This document shows positions 18,828 to 27,931 of a stretch of DNA of 64,000 bases, one piece after another. The stretch is from the NCBI GenBank assembly GCA_026706385.1, contig JAPOYV010000108.1, positions 62,001 through 126,000 on the forward strand, given 5' to 3'. Position numbers and translations under genes: made by a program. Origin of the DNA: Gammaproteobacteria bacterium. Its GTDB lineage: Bacteria > Pseudomonadota > Gammaproteobacteria > Pseudomonadales > Azotimanducaceae. Under the pieces are notes generated by a model that searched no databases, was not told the DNA's origin, and saw only the letters and a program-made list of their open reading frames with translations. Numbering within the stretch: the stretch's first letter is position 1; each line of letters starts with the position of its first letter.

Positions 18828-18855
18828 CGACCCTTTCCCCGGAGCACATCCCAAG

Positions 18856-19635
18856 GTGTCGACCCAGACCAACGCAATCCGCAAGGCGGCGACGCTGCTG
18901 CTGGTCAAGCCCGGCCGTCCGGTTGAGATCTTCATGCTGCAGCGCCCAGGCCGTGGCACGTTCCCCAACCTGCACGTGTTCCCCGGAGGCAAAGTCGACG
19001 CGGGCGACGATGGCCTCGAGGCCCGTTGCCGGGGCCTCGACGACGTCGAGGCCTCGCGCACCCTCGGCCTCGAGCGCGGTGGTTTGCGCTACTGGGTCAC
19101 AGCCATCCGCGAGTGCTTCGAGGAATGCGGCGTGCTGCTGGCATACCGCGCCGACTTGACCCTGTTCGCAGCGGCGGATGCCGTCGAAGCGGCGCGTTTC
19201 GACGGCTACCGGAACGCGCTGGCAGACGGCGGCTTGCACCTGCCGACCATGCTTGAACGCGAGGGCCTACACCTCGCAACGGACCGCGTGCGCTACTTCA
19301 GCCACTGGATCACGCCGCCGTCCGCGCCGGCACGCTTCGACACCCGTTTCTTCATCACCGAGATGCCCCCCGGCCAAGAGGCCATAGGCCACCGCCACGA
19401 GACCGTGTCCGGATCCTGGGTGACGGCATCCCAAGCCCTTGCGCACCACGAGGCCGAGCGCTGGCAGATGATCCATCCGACCTTGACCACCTTGGAGACC
19501 GTCGCCCGCTACGCGGACGCGGAGACGCTACTGCACGACGTGGACGAGCGCCGCCACATTCGCGACATCGGGGCAAATCAGTCGGAGCAAGGTATGCAGC
19601 GGCCGGCTTTCCTGCGCAGGCCCGAACTCCGATGA
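18856..19635 (+). CDS. Nudix hydrolase with long insert in the Nudix box
   Basis: 259 residues from GTG 18856. Nudix enzymes hydrolyse nucleoside diphosphates linked to other groups. The core starts AATLLLVKPGRPVEIFMLQR, then HVFPGGKVDAGDDGLEA and AIRECFEECGVLLAY. The normal Nudix box GX5EX7REUXEEXGU is split by an insertion of roughly 20 residues between the glycine and the REC..EE helix, an arrangement known from NUDT19-type CoA diphosphatases. A CoA-related substrate is therefore possible but unproven. The start is uncertain: ATG 18823 overlaps the putative -10 box. mraZ is divergent upstream. Confidence 0.75.
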   Translation: MSTQTNAIRKAATLLLVKPGRPVEIFMLQRPGRGTFPNLHVFPGGKVDAGDDGLEARCRGLDDVEASRTLGLERGGLRYWVTAIRECFEECGVLLAYRADLTLFAAADAVEAARFDGYRNALADGGLHLPTMLEREGLHLATDRVRYFSHWITPPSAPARFDTRFFITEMPPGQEAIGHRHETVSGSWVTASQALAHHEAERWQMIHPTLTTLETVARYADAETLLHDVDERRHIRDIGANQSEQGMQRPAFLRRPELR

Positions 19636-19719
19636 AGCATGCGTCAGAGAGCGGCAGCGACCGCCGGCCCGCGGACCTCCCGGCGGCGCAACCTCTGCTA
19701 GCCCTCGGGGACTGACCCG

Positions 19720-20382
19720 TTGGCGGTCTTGACCGTCTCCGGCATCGGTAAGCGGTTCTCCGACGGTCGTCACACCCGTTGGGTGTTGCAGGACGTCGGC
19801 TTCACGGTCGAGGCGGGCGAGACAGTCGCGCTATGGGGACCAAGCGGTTCGGGGAAATCCACGCTGCTCAACGTCCTGGCCGGAATCGTCCTGCCGGACG
19901 CCGGCTCGGTCAGCTTTTCGGTGCCGGATGGCGCGCCATTCGTCGTCTCCGACGCGGTGGAGCGCGCTCGGGTCCGCTTTCGGCGGCGCCAACTGGGGTT
20001 CGTCTTCCAGTTCTTCAACCTGGTGCCGACATTGACCGTTGCCGAGAACGTCCTGCTGCCGCTGGAGTTGAACCGGTTGCCGGAGCGCAAGAGTGCCGCC
20101 TTGGCCCGGCTCGACGGACTCGGCGTGGGTCACTGCGCCGAGCGTTTCCCCGACACTCTGTCCGGCGGCGAACAGCAGCGAGTGGCAATCGCCCGGGCGC
20201 TGGCGCACACACCGCCAATCGTGCTCGCTGACGAGCCAACCGGCAATCTCGACAGTCGAAGCGCCGCCGCGGTGACCGACGCGCTGTGGCAGGCGACCGC
20301 TAGCGCGGCCTCGTCGCTCGTCATAGCCACCCACAACGAACGCATTGCCGCTCGCGCAGACCGCATGATCGACTTGTCTTGA
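19720..20382 (+). CDS. ABC transporter ATP-binding protein, LolD/MacB type
   Basis: 220 residues. The Walker A motif is GPSGSGKST, the signature is [15 protein letters not shown], Walker B is [12 protein letters not shown], and the switch His is in ATHNE. The LolD/MacB/FtsE subgroup is indicated by [24 protein letters not shown] and TGNLDSRS. It starts at TTG 19720 with GGGGA about nine bases upstream. It overlaps the permease start by 4 bases, so the pair is one translationally coupled transporter. The substrate is unknown; relatives move lipoproteins, drugs or act as mechanotransmitters. Confidence 0.9.
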   Translation: MAVLTVSGIGKRFSDGRHTRWVLQDVGFTVEAGETVALWGPSGSGKSTLLNVLAGIVLPDAGSVSFSVPDGAPFVVSDAVERARVRFRRRQLGFVFQFFNLVPTLTVAENVLLPLELNRLPERKSAALARLDGLGVGHCAERFPDTLSGGEQQRVAIARALAHTPPIVLADEPTGNLDSRSAAAVTDALWQATASAASSLVIATHNERIAARADRMIDLS

Positions 20383-22754
20383 GCATCTGGCGGACACTGA
20401 TCAAGAGCCACGGCCGCTTCCTGCGCCGCCACCCCGTCGGCGTCCTGGCGACGCTGATTGGCATTACCCTGGCCGTGATGGCGGTTGCGACCGTGCACTT
20501 GGTGAGTCAGTCGATCCGCAGCACGTTCGACACGTTGCCGGGCGGGTCGTTCGCCCACACCCACCTGCTGACCGCGCCCTCGCTTAGCGAGCAGGTTTAC
20601 TTCCGCTTGCGCCAACGCTGGCGCCAAGGGCAGTTCCCGACGGTGGCTGCCATGGCACCGGCGATCGACGATTTCATGGACCTAGCCGGTCAACCGGTCC
20701 GGATCATCGGCTTCGACCCCTTGGCAGGCCTCGCGCCGGCGACAACGCCACAGCAGCCTTCCGGGCGTCCAGACGCCAGCTTCCTGACGCAGGACACGGC
20801 CCTCGCAACAGCGGCGACCGCCGAGGCGATCCGTCGCGCGGGGCTCGCCGTGGCGGTGGTCGAAGCCACGTCCGAGGCCCCCTACGGTGACGCGCCGGCC
20901 GTCCTGCTTGCGGACCTGCCGACGGCGCAGCGCATGCTCGATCGAGAAAGCGAAATCGACGCGGTATGGCTGCGCGTGCACGGCGCCCGGGCTGGTTTCC
21001 TCGATGTGCTCGACGCCATCCTGCCCGGGATCACGGCCGCACTGCCGCGTTACGCCGACCCCGTGGTGGACGATTACCGGGTCGTAGCGACCCGCCGCTG
21101 GAACCCGGCAAGCCGGTTCGCCGACGCCATGGCATTCAGCCTTGGCGCGCTGGCCATGCTCTCACTGCTGATGGCGGCTCTGGTTGCCGCCCAGGCGAGC
21201 TACTCCCATGTCGCGCGACGCCGGCTTGAACAGGAACGCCTGGTCGCGATCGGCGTGTCGCGGCGTGCGCTGCGAGGCTTGGGCCTTTCCGAAGGGCTGG
21301 TTCTCGGCGCGGTCGGCACGGCGGCCGGCTTGGCACTAGGCACTGCCGTGGGCAAACAGTTGCTGGCTACGGCCTTCGACGGCACCGTCACGACATCGAC
21401 GGGGCCGTGGCTGATAGCGAAGGCTGTGCTCTGCGGGGTTGCCGCAGCTACCGTGGGACCGGTCCTCGCAACACGAGGGCCCGAGACCGGCTACAGGGTC
21501 CGGCATGTGCTTGGCGGGCTCGGCATCGTGGTCGCGGTGTTCGGCATCGCCCACGGCTCGCTGCTGTCCGCGTTCGCTGCGCTGACCGGGCTCTGCGCCG
21601 TGCAAATGGTCTACACCGTGCCCCTGTTCGGCAGCGCCGCCAGCCGGTTCGCCGCCCTCACCCGAGCCATCGGCGCCCGCGCGAACCTGCGGGCCGCCGC
21701 TGTCCGGGTCGGAGAACTGCGTCTCGCCCTCGGCGCGCTATCCGTGGCCGTCGCCACCGCGATCGGCATGGGGCTCATGGTTGAAAGCCTGCGCCACGAC
21801 TTCACGACGATGCTCGAGGAACGCCTTTGGCCCGGCGTCTACGTGAACGCGGACGATCCTGTGACCGCTGCCGACATGGACTGGATCAGGGACCAGCCGG
21901 GGGTCCAAGCGGTGCGTCGCTACGCGGACGTGAACGCACGGCTTCTTCGAGGTCCGGCAAGCGTGGGTCTGGCGACGCTAACGGCGGAAGAGACCCGACG
22001 CTACGGGTTCGCCGGGCAGTTGACCACGCGCGGCATGGTCAACGAGGTCGGCGCGCGGCTGTTCGGTCTCAGCGCCGGCGACACCGTCACCGTGGTCGCT
22101 GACGGCGAGCACGTCGACGTCGAGGTCGGCCATGTGTTCCGCGACTTCGGCGCGCCCACGGCGCGCGTGATCCTGCCGACGTCGCACTACGTATCCCAGT
22201 TCCCCGCCGAGGCTGTCCGCTGGCGGCGCCTCGCAGTGCTCGCCGACAGCGATGCGCTCGCCGGGCTGACAGCGTCCCTGGCCGAGCGCTTCGGCACCGC
22301 CAACGTACGTAACCAAGGCACCATTCGAGCCGTGGCCATGGACGTGTTCGACCGCACCTTCGTGGTCAGCCGGTCCTTGACAAGCGTGGCGCTCGCAGTC
22401 GCCGTTCTCGGGCTGTACGCGGCCTTGACGGCGTTGCAGGCGAGTCGCGAACGCGAGTTCCAGCTACTCGGTGCGATCGGCTACGGGCGGGCGGAAGTCT
22501 GGCGCCTGGCCATGGTGCAGTCTGCGATCCTCGGCGTGGTGGCCGCGGTCAGCGCCGTGCCACTCGGCTTCGTCATCGCGTGGCTCCTGTGCAACGTCAT
22601 CCAGCCCCTGGCGTTCGGCTGGTCCATCGACTTGCGCGTGGATCTCGCGGCGATCGCCTTGCCCGTGCTGCTTGGGATCGTCGGCGCGGCGGCTGCAGGT
22701 GTGGTGCCCGCCTACCGGTCGTCGTTCGGTCAGCGCGCGGCCGCGACAGTCTAG
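20379..22754 (+). CDS. FtsX/MacB-like ABC permease with two FtsX domains
   Basis: 791 residues starting at TTG 20379 (TTGA overlap with the ATPase gene). The layout is one N-terminal membrane helix (about residues 20-45), a periplasmic domain, a first FtsX-type membrane block (about 245-420), a second periplasmic domain and a second FtsX block (about 670-790). A segment near residue 700 (ALQASREREFQLLGAIGYGR) is typical of the coupling region in this DUF214 family. In other proteobacteria such systems often sit beside an AttH/CrtC-like lipocalin protein; here such a gene exists but about 28 kb away (50603-51709). Confidence 0.85.
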   Translation: MSIWRTLIKSHGRFLRRHPVGVLATLIGITLAVMAVATVHLVSQSIRSTFDTLPGGSFAHTHLLTAPSLSEQVYFRLRQRWRQGQFPTVAAMAPAIDDFMDLAGQPVRIIGFDPLAGLAPATTPQQPSGRPDASFLTQDTALATAATAEAIRRAGLAVAVVEATSEAPYGDAPAVLLADLPTAQRMLDRESEIDAVWLRVHGARAGFLDVLDAILPGITAALPRYADPVVDDYRVVATRRWNPASRFADAMAFSLGALAMLSLLMAALVAAQASYSHVARRRLEQERLVAIGVSRRALRGLGLSEGLVLGAVGTAAGLALGTAVGKQLLATAFDGTVTTSTGPWLIAKAVLCGVAAATVGPVLATRGPETGYRVRHVLGGLGIVVAVFGIAHGSLLSAFAALTGLCAVQMVYTVPLFGSAASRFAALTRAIGARANLRAAAVRVGELRLALGALSVAVATAIGMGLMVESLRHDFTTMLEERLWPGVYVNADDPVTAADMDWIRDQPGVQAVRRYADVNARLLRGPASVGLATLTAEETRRYGFAGQLTTRGMVNEVGARLFGLSAGDTVTVVADGEHVDVEVGHVFRDFGAPTARVILPTSHYVSQFPAEAVRWRRLAVLADSDALAGLTASLAERFGTANVRNQGTIRAVAMDVFDRTFVVSRSLTSVALAVAVLGLYAALTALQASREREFQLLGAIGYGRAEVWRLAMVQSAILGVVAAVSAVPLGFVIAWLLCNVIQPLAFGWSIDLRVDLAAIALPVLLGIVGAAAAGVVPAYRSSFGQRAAATV

Positions 22755-22818
22755 GCGCGTCGCTAGCGACGCCGGCGCGTCTTGCGGACGCGATCGAGAA
22801 CGCTTGCGCGTTCTCCCA
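22751..22818 (+). repeat. Structured post-stop element (copy A)
   Basis: Begins at the permease stop codon with CTAGGCGCGTCGC, contains a perfect 16-bp palindrome GCGTCGCTAGCGACGC (22757-22772), then GCGGACGCGA and a hairpin. A related sequence begins at the MATE stop codon at 44523. The two are similar along about 65 bp, with small indels. Confidence 0.55.
22796..22815 (+). terminator. Hairpin, probable bidirectional terminator
   Basis: GAGAACGC-TTGC-GCGTTCTC forms an 8-bp perfect stem with a 4-base loop between the convergent permease and cytochrome genes. There is no T-tract, so termination may be factor-assisted. Confidence 0.5.
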
Positions 22819-22868
22819 CGCTCAATGGCGCAACCCGCGCTTGATCCAACGGCAAACATGAACCGCGG

Positions 22869-23483
22869 TCAGTACCTGCCCGCGCTGACGTAGAGTTCGA
22901 GCAGCGCCGCCTTGTCGGCGGCCGAGAGCGTTTCGTACTTCTCCTTCATCTTGTCGGCCATGCGCCGCGCGCCGCTGTCGAAGTCGCGGAACTCCGCAGC
23001 CAGGTAGTCGCGCCACTGGCCGGACAGGAGCGCGTGGTCGGCCTCTGCCACGCTGCCTTCCTTGAGGTGGCACTTGGCGCACTTGCGGGCGTGGATGCGC
23101 GCGCCGCGGCGGGCCTGCTCGGCATCGAACGCCTGCTCGTGCGGCCGCCAGGGCTGCGCGGCGTAGTAAACGGCTACCGATTCGATGGCCTCTTCGGAGA
23201 GCGACTCCACGACCTCAAGCATGTCCTTCTCGGAACCGTCCTCGAGCGTGACCGGGCGCGCTTGACGGAAGCCCAATAGGTAGCTGTCCAAGAGGTCCAT
23301 GATGGCGAACTCGGAGAAGCCCCCGATAGACGGGATGTCCCGCTGCTCGCTCCGTCCCAGCGGGCCGTGGCAATCGCGGCATTCGCGCGCGGCGATCTCT
23401 TCGCCGCTCTCGGCAAAGGCCGTGAGCGCCGCGCCGAGCGCGAGCCCCAGGGCGCCGCTTGCGCAGAACGACCGCCTAGCCGT
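22869..23483 (-). CDS. Exported diheme cytochrome, c4-like
   Basis: 204 residues if started at ACG 23483. Two CxxCH heme sites are visible (CRDCH, CAKCH), one per half, as in cytochrome c4 or the cytochrome subunit of flavocytochrome c. There is no ATG, GTG or TTG in frame near the signal peptide; the nearest lies about 170 bases upstream inside the previous gene. An ACG codon six bases after a GAGGAGG site gives MARRSFCASGALGLALGAAL, a convincing export signal ending LTAFA. It overlaps the end of the PPC-domain gene by 8 bases, so the two are probably coupled. It likely shuttles electrons in the periplasm. Confidence 0.72.
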   Translation of the reverse strand, partial: TARRSFCASGALGLALGAALTAFAESGEEIAARECRDCHGPLGRSEQRDIPSIGGFSEFAIMDLLDSYLLGFRQARPVTLEDGSEKDMLEVVESLSEEAIESVAVYYAAQPWRPHEQAFDAEQARRGARIHARKCAKCHLKEGSVAEADHALLSGQWRDYLAAEFRDFDSGARRMADKMKEKYETLSAADKAALLELYVSAGRY

Positions 23484-24645
23484 CGGCGACCTCCTCGGCG
23501 AGGAGGTTGAGGAACCGCTCCATGTCCATGAACTCCTGTGAACCGTCGTCGACCTGGAGGCCGCCCCCGTGATTCGCCAACCCGCGAATCTTGTCGAGGA
23601 TCCAAGTGACGTTGTCGTTGTCTTCATGGTCGTGGCCATCGTGGCCCGCCGCGACAAACGACTCGAACTGTTCGAAGTTCGTCATCTCGTGGTCGGCGTT
23701 TGATGACGTGACGAAACGCAGCGCGGGGCTGCCGGTGCCGTCCGCGACGTGGCAATTGACGCACCTGGCCTGAACGATCGGTTGTGAAATCGACGCAACG
23801 AACACGTCCCATGCACTCTCTTCCGGCTCATCCTCGCCGTGGCCCTCATCGCCGTGGTCGTCGTGATCGTCAGGCCCATCCGACTCGTACAGTTCCGCGA
23901 GAACGGTGAACGAACCGACCGCTGCCGCCGTCACGTGGACGTAGTACGTTCCCGGTTCGACGTGGCGCTCGATCTGGAAGTTGTTCTGGATGGCCCCGTG
24001 GTCGCTCATGGTGAGCACTGCGTCGTTGCTGTCGCGCAATTCGCCGGCCGTGTCCGTCGGCCCGCCGGTGGAGACGCGCAATCCCGTTGTCTCCGACACC
24101 TCGATGCGAAACGTGTCCGTATCGTCAGCCGGTGCGATCCGTCCCGTGTTGCGGATGCCGAGAGGCAACAACGTGGACGCGCCGGACGTGTCGCCGTGGT
24201 CGTCCCCGGCACGCCGGATCCGCGCCGTCATCTTGTAGTCGCCGACGTCCATGTTGCTCGCGACCTCGACGTAGTACACGCCGCCTTCCAGCGTTTGCAC
24301 GATGCGGAAGTTCAGATCCGTGCCGCCGTCGTCATCCTCGGCGAGCACTTCGCCTTCGCTGTCGAGGAGCCGGCCTTGGGTGTCCAAGGCGCCGCTGCTG
24401 CGCATCTCTATCTCCGCCCGCCCCTGCAGGTCGAGTCGGAAAACGTCCCGATCACCCATCGTCTCGAGACGACCGGTCTGGCTGACGCCGTAGTGTTCGA
24501 TGCGCGTGGAATCCAGTCGGTCGTTTCCGTGGTCGTCGGCCGGTTCCTGCGCGTAGGCCGCACCGTGCAGCAGCCCGACAGTGACGAATCCAACGCCGCC
24601 GGCTAGCCGCCACGCTCGGCGGTCCGTGTTAACGCGTCCAAGCAT
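23476..24645 (-). CDS. Exported PPC-domain protein with one heme c site
   Basis: 389 residues. A signal peptide (about residues 1-32, ending GAAYAQ) is followed by two repeats that resemble bacterial pre-peptidase C-terminal (PPC) beta-sandwich domains: GRLETMGDRDVFRLDL and GRIAPADDTDTFRIEV each lead into a YYVEV or YYVHV strand. A strongly acidic, His-rich linker follows (DDHDDHGDEGHGEDEPEE). A C-terminal segment carries one heme motif, CVNCH, in a short cytochrome-like region. A GGGGAGGTGAG site precedes the ATG. No known single function; the heme and neighbours suggest a role in the electron-transfer locus, perhaps with metal binding by the linker. Confidence 0.8.
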   Translation of the reverse strand: MLGRVNTDRRAWRLAGGVGFVTVGLLHGAAYAQEPADDHGNDRLDSTRIEHYGVSQTGRLETMGDRDVFRLDLQGRAEIEMRSSGALDTQGRLLDSEGEVLAEDDDGGTDLNFRIVQTLEGGVYYVEVASNMDVGDYKMTARIRRAGDDHGDTSGASTLLPLGIRNTGRIAPADDTDTFRIEVSETTGLRVSTGGPTDTAGELRDSNDAVLTMSDHGAIQNNFQIERHVEPGTYYVHVTAAAVGSFTVLAELYESDGPDDHDDHGDEGHGEDEPEESAWDVFVASISQPIVQARCVNCHVADGTGSPALRFVTSSNADHEMTNFEQFESFVAAGHDGHDHEDNDNVTWILDKIRGLANHGGGLQVDDGSQEFMDMERFLNLLAEEVADG

Positions 24646-24675
24646 CTCACCTCCCCCTCCCAGTCGACATGGCGA

Positions 24676-24736
24676 AGAATACTGCGTGTGGCGGTGACAG
24701 AAAACGCCCTCGCCGGTCGTGTCGCGGCACTAGAAT
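24676..24736. promoter_or_regulatory. Divergent promoter region of the electron-transfer locus
   Basis: The 97-bp gap between the divergent genes has -10-like TATTCT on the minus strand (24681-24676) and TAGAAT on the plus strand (24731-24736). No good -35 is visible for either, so activator dependence is possible. The plus-strand -10 is so close to GTG 24743 that the message could be leaderless. Confidence 0.3.
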
Positions 24737-24742
24737 CGTCGT

Positions 24743-25765
24743 GTGAGGAAAGGCCACGCCACGACTCGGGTCAGTCCACGCCAAGCTCGGCGACTCGTCC
24801 GGGTCGCCGTGTTGACGGGCTCGCTGATGGCGGCGGAAGCCCATGCGGCCGGACCGGCGCACGATGAGCTCGTCGCCAAGTTCGCCGAAGGCGAGTACTC
24901 GCGCCGCGGTGCCGATTCGTGCCTTGGCTGCCACGATGAGGATGAGCCGTTTCCGACGCTCGAAGTGTTCCGGACCGTCCACGGCCATCCTGGCGTTCCC
25001 GGGTCGCCATTCCAGATGGCCCACGGGGCCGTCCTTCCCGCGGGCATGCAGTGCGAGGCATGCCATGGGCCAGCCGGTGAGCACACGGCGGGCATTCTCG
25101 CCGTCGGGGCTTCGCGCGAGCCGATGATCAACTTCGGTCTTCGCGGCAACGCCGACGCGGCCGTGCAGAACGGCCTATGCCTCGCCTGTCACGCCAACTA
25201 CGAACGCGCGCACTGGGCCGGCAGCGCACACGAGCAAGCGGGGCTCGCCTGCGCCGACTGCCACCTCGTCCATGCCGAGGTCGACGCCGTGCGTACCCGG
25301 GAGAGGCAGGCCGAGACCTGCGGTCGCTGCCATCGCCAGGTCGCGGCCGACACGCTCAAGCTGTCGTCGCACCCGATGCGCGACAACCAGTTCCTCTGCC
25401 GGGACTGCCACGATCCACACGGCGGCGGCGATGCCCTGGTTAGGCGAGCGACGATCAACGACGCCTGCTTGGCCTGCCACACCGACCTGCGCGGCCCGTT
25501 TCTCTGGGAACATGCCCCGGTCGTGGAGGATTGCGGCATCTGCCACGTGCCTCACGGATCGAATCAACCGGCGCTCCTGGTCCGTCGTGCACCCCAGCTC
25601 TGCCAAGGCTGTCACTCTTCCGTCGGCCACCGCAGCTTCGCGCAGACACCGGAGGATCTGGCCGCCGGTCGCGCGTCGGCATTCCTGCTCGCGAATGCCT
25701 GCCTCAACTGCCACTTCGCCGTGCACGGATCGAACCACCCGTCCGGCAACCTGTTCCGGCGATGA
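24743..25765 (+). CDS. Decaheme c-type cytochrome, MtrA/PioA/DmsE-like
   Basis: 340 residues with ten CxxCH motifs, at about residues 60, 104, 146, 170, 193, 219, 242, 264, 287 and 320. An N-terminal export signal (hydrophobic VAVLTGSLMAAEAHAA) is present. Size, ten evenly spaced hemes and the overlapping downstream barrel gene match the MtrA/PioA/MtoA family, which forms a heme wire inside an outer-membrane barrel. That family carries electrons between periplasm and cell exterior, for metal reduction or Fe(II) oxidation. The start is GTG 24743. The stop overlaps the barrel ATG (ATGA). Direction of electron flow cannot be read from sequence. Confidence 0.9.
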   Translation: MRKGHATTRVSPRQARRLVRVAVLTGSLMAAEAHAAGPAHDELVAKFAEGEYSRRGADSCLGCHDEDEPFPTLEVFRTVHGHPGVPGSPFQMAHGAVLPAGMQCEACHGPAGEHTAGILAVGASREPMINFGLRGNADAAVQNGLCLACHANYERAHWAGSAHEQAGLACADCHLVHAEVDAVRTRERQAETCGRCHRQVAADTLKLSSHPMRDNQFLCRDCHDPHGGGDALVRRATINDACLACHTDLRGPFLWEHAPVVEDCGICHVPHGSNQPALLVRRAPQLCQGCHSSVGHRSFAQTPEDLAAGRASAFLLANACLNCHFAVHGSNHPSGNLFRR

Positions 25766-27834
25766 CGAAGACGTGCGCCGCGCTGGCCGTCCTCGCCGCG
25801 ACCACGGTGTCGCCGCTCCATGGCGCCGTGGTGGAACCCAACTACGACAACGTGGACACCTCACGCTGGCGGTGCCGCCTTTGCCCCTTCGACTTGTCTA
25901 CCGTTCGACAAGGCCATTGGCGCGTGGAGGCGCTTGCCGTCGACGACGCCCACACCCGTTTCGGTCGCGACAACGGGCTCGACCGGGCCGGCGTCCGCGG
26001 CAACGGCGACGCGTCCCTCGCCTATGGCAACGCCGAGGGACGCCATCTCGCCATAGACGCCGTGGACCTCGGCTTGGATTCCCGCCAAGCCCGGTTCCGA
26101 ACCGGATACAACGGCCGCTACGATGTCCTCGTGCAATGGCGCGAGGTGCCACGCATCGTCGCGGCCGACGGCCGCACGCCGTACAGCGGCGACACGATGC
26201 TGGAACTGCCGGAGACGTGGGGCGACCGCGAGCCGCAGAACGCCACGGCGGCGTCGGCCCAGTTCCCCTACGCCACTCACCGACGACAGGCACGTGCAAG
26301 GCTGTCGTTCGAGCCGGCGCCAGCGGTGCGTTTGCGGGCGTCCTACGCCCGGGAGACGAAGACCGGCACCACGGAGACCTTCGCCGATCGGTTCTACCAG
26401 GCGACCGGCCTGCCCAAGCCCATCGATCACGCGAGCGAGGAAATCCGCGGCCAAGCCGTGTTCACCAGCCAGCCGTGGGTGGTGGGGGCGGAACTGCGCC
26501 GATCCCGGTTCCGCAACGCCAATGCGGCGCTGGTCTGGGAGAACGCATTCTCGCCGCGCGGCGACCCAACGGGACGGATTGCCCTCGCGCCGGACAATGA
26601 CGCCGACACAGCGACACTCACTTCCCGCACCGGCTTCGGGCGAACCCGGCTGAGCGCGCGCTTGACCTGGGGACGGCATCGTCAGGACGACGCATTCCTT
26701 CCGTACACGACGAACGGCGGGCTCGGTCTCGAGGCTCTGCCCGCCCCCAGCCTGGGCGGCCACGCGCGCACTTTCGCCGGTGCCGTCAGCCTCGCCAGCC
26801 GGCTCACCAGGAGGCTCCGACTGAGCCTCACGCATCGCCAGCACGAGCGCGACAACCGATCACCGGTCCTCATGCTCTCGCCTGTGCTGGGCGACCTGAT
26901 CGTGACGCCGCCACGGCCCAGCCGATCCTACGGCTTACGTCGACAGACCACCGAGGCCCGGTTGCGGCACCGCATAGGACCCCGGCTGAGCGTCGCACTG
27001 GGTGGGCGTTCGACCGAGGCCGAGCGCACGCGGCTGGAGATCGCCCGCAACCGCGAGAACGGCGCGTGGGTCGATTTGCTGGCGCACGGCCCCGGCGGAC
27101 TCGCGCTCTCGCTCAAGGCAAGCCAGGCGTCGCGCGATGCCTCGCCGTTTCGCACCGTGAGTCGCAACAACCCATTGACGAGACGCTACTACCAGGCGGC
27201 ACGCGACCAGCGCGCCTGGCGCGCTCGCGTCGACTACCGCGTGCCGGCCAGCCAAGTGGCGCTCGGCGCAGAGGCCGAGGTGCGGGCCACCGACTATCCC
27301 AGTTCGGAACTCGGGCTCACCCGCGAACGGGACGACGGCTGGGGGGTGGATGTGAGCTATGCGCCCGCGGCGGACATCTACCTGTCGGCATTCCTTGAGT
27401 CGCGTGCATCGGATGCCACCACCGCCGGCAGCCAATCCCACCCACCCATCGACTGGTACTACGACACGTTTGATAGGACGCGAGCAACGGGCTTTGTCGC
27501 CCGCGCGAACGGTGTCCTGCACCCCGGCTTGGATGTCGAGTTGACCTACAGCCAAGTGGACGGCCGCGGTCGCTACGCGACGGCGTTCGCGGACGCGGTA
27601 CAGGCCTTCCCCGAACTCGTCTCGGACCATCGGTCGCTGAAGGTGGAAGCAACCTACCGATGGCGCCGTCAAACGCAGGTCGCGGTCCGCTGGTACTGGG
27701 AGGACTACGCCAGCGCGGACTGGGCATTCCGCGGCGTTACGCCCGACGCGATCCGCAACGTGCTCACCTTCGGGCGGCGCCCGCCGACCTACACGAACGC
27801 GTTTCTCGGCGTCTCCCTGGAGCGAAGGATGTAG
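25762..27834 (+). CDS. Outer-membrane beta-barrel, MtrB/PioB family
   Basis: 690 residues. A signal peptide (about 1-22) is followed by a short plug-like region with CRLC at residues 38-41, matching the N-terminal CxxC known in MtrB. The rest alternates amphipathic strands with Arg/Asp-rich turns and ends in a barrel-type terminal strand, TNAFLGVSLERRM. MtrB-type barrels (26 strands in Shewanella) surround the decaheme cytochrome. The ATG overlaps the cytochrome gene stop; the frame is open further upstream but only inside that gene. The 97 bp before the next gene hold its ribosome site. Confidence 0.88.
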   Translation: MTKTCAALAVLAATTVSPLHGAVVEPNYDNVDTSRWRCRLCPFDLSTVRQGHWRVEALAVDDAHTRFGRDNGLDRAGVRGNGDASLAYGNAEGRHLAIDAVDLGLDSRQARFRTGYNGRYDVLVQWREVPRIVAADGRTPYSGDTMLELPETWGDREPQNATAASAQFPYATHRRQARARLSFEPAPAVRLRASYARETKTGTTETFADRFYQATGLPKPIDHASEEIRGQAVFTSQPWVVGAELRRSRFRNANAALVWENAFSPRGDPTGRIALAPDNDADTATLTSRTGFGRTRLSARLTWGRHRQDDAFLPYTTNGGLGLEALPAPSLGGHARTFAGAVSLASRLTRRLRLSLTHRQHERDNRSPVLMLSPVLGDLIVTPPRPSRSYGLRRQTTEARLRHRIGPRLSVALGGRSTEAERTRLEIARNRENGAWVDLLAHGPGGLALSLKASQASRDASPFRTVSRNNPLTRRYYQAARDQRAWRARVDYRVPASQVALGAEAEVRATDYPSSELGLTRERDDGWGVDVSYAPAADIYLSAFLESRASDATTAGSQSHPPIDWYYDTFDRTRATGFVARANGVLHPGLDVELTYSQVDGRGRYATAFADAVQAFPELVSDHRSLKVEATYRWRRQTQVAVRWYWEDYASADWAFRGVTPDAIRNVLTFGRRPPTYTNAFLGVSLERRM

Positions 27835-27931
27835 TGCGAGTCGCGCTTGCATTTGGCGTCGCCCTATGCTTAGTTCGCCGGTTACACGCGCGGCGGAATG
27901 GCGTCGAGAAAGGGCGCCGGAAGATCGGATC

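Noticed and set aside
23484..23657. Cytochrome c4-like gene starting at an ATG 174 bases upstream
   Set aside because: That stretch overlaps the PPC gene, reads as Thr/Ser/Arg-rich shadow sequence and would bury the signal peptide.
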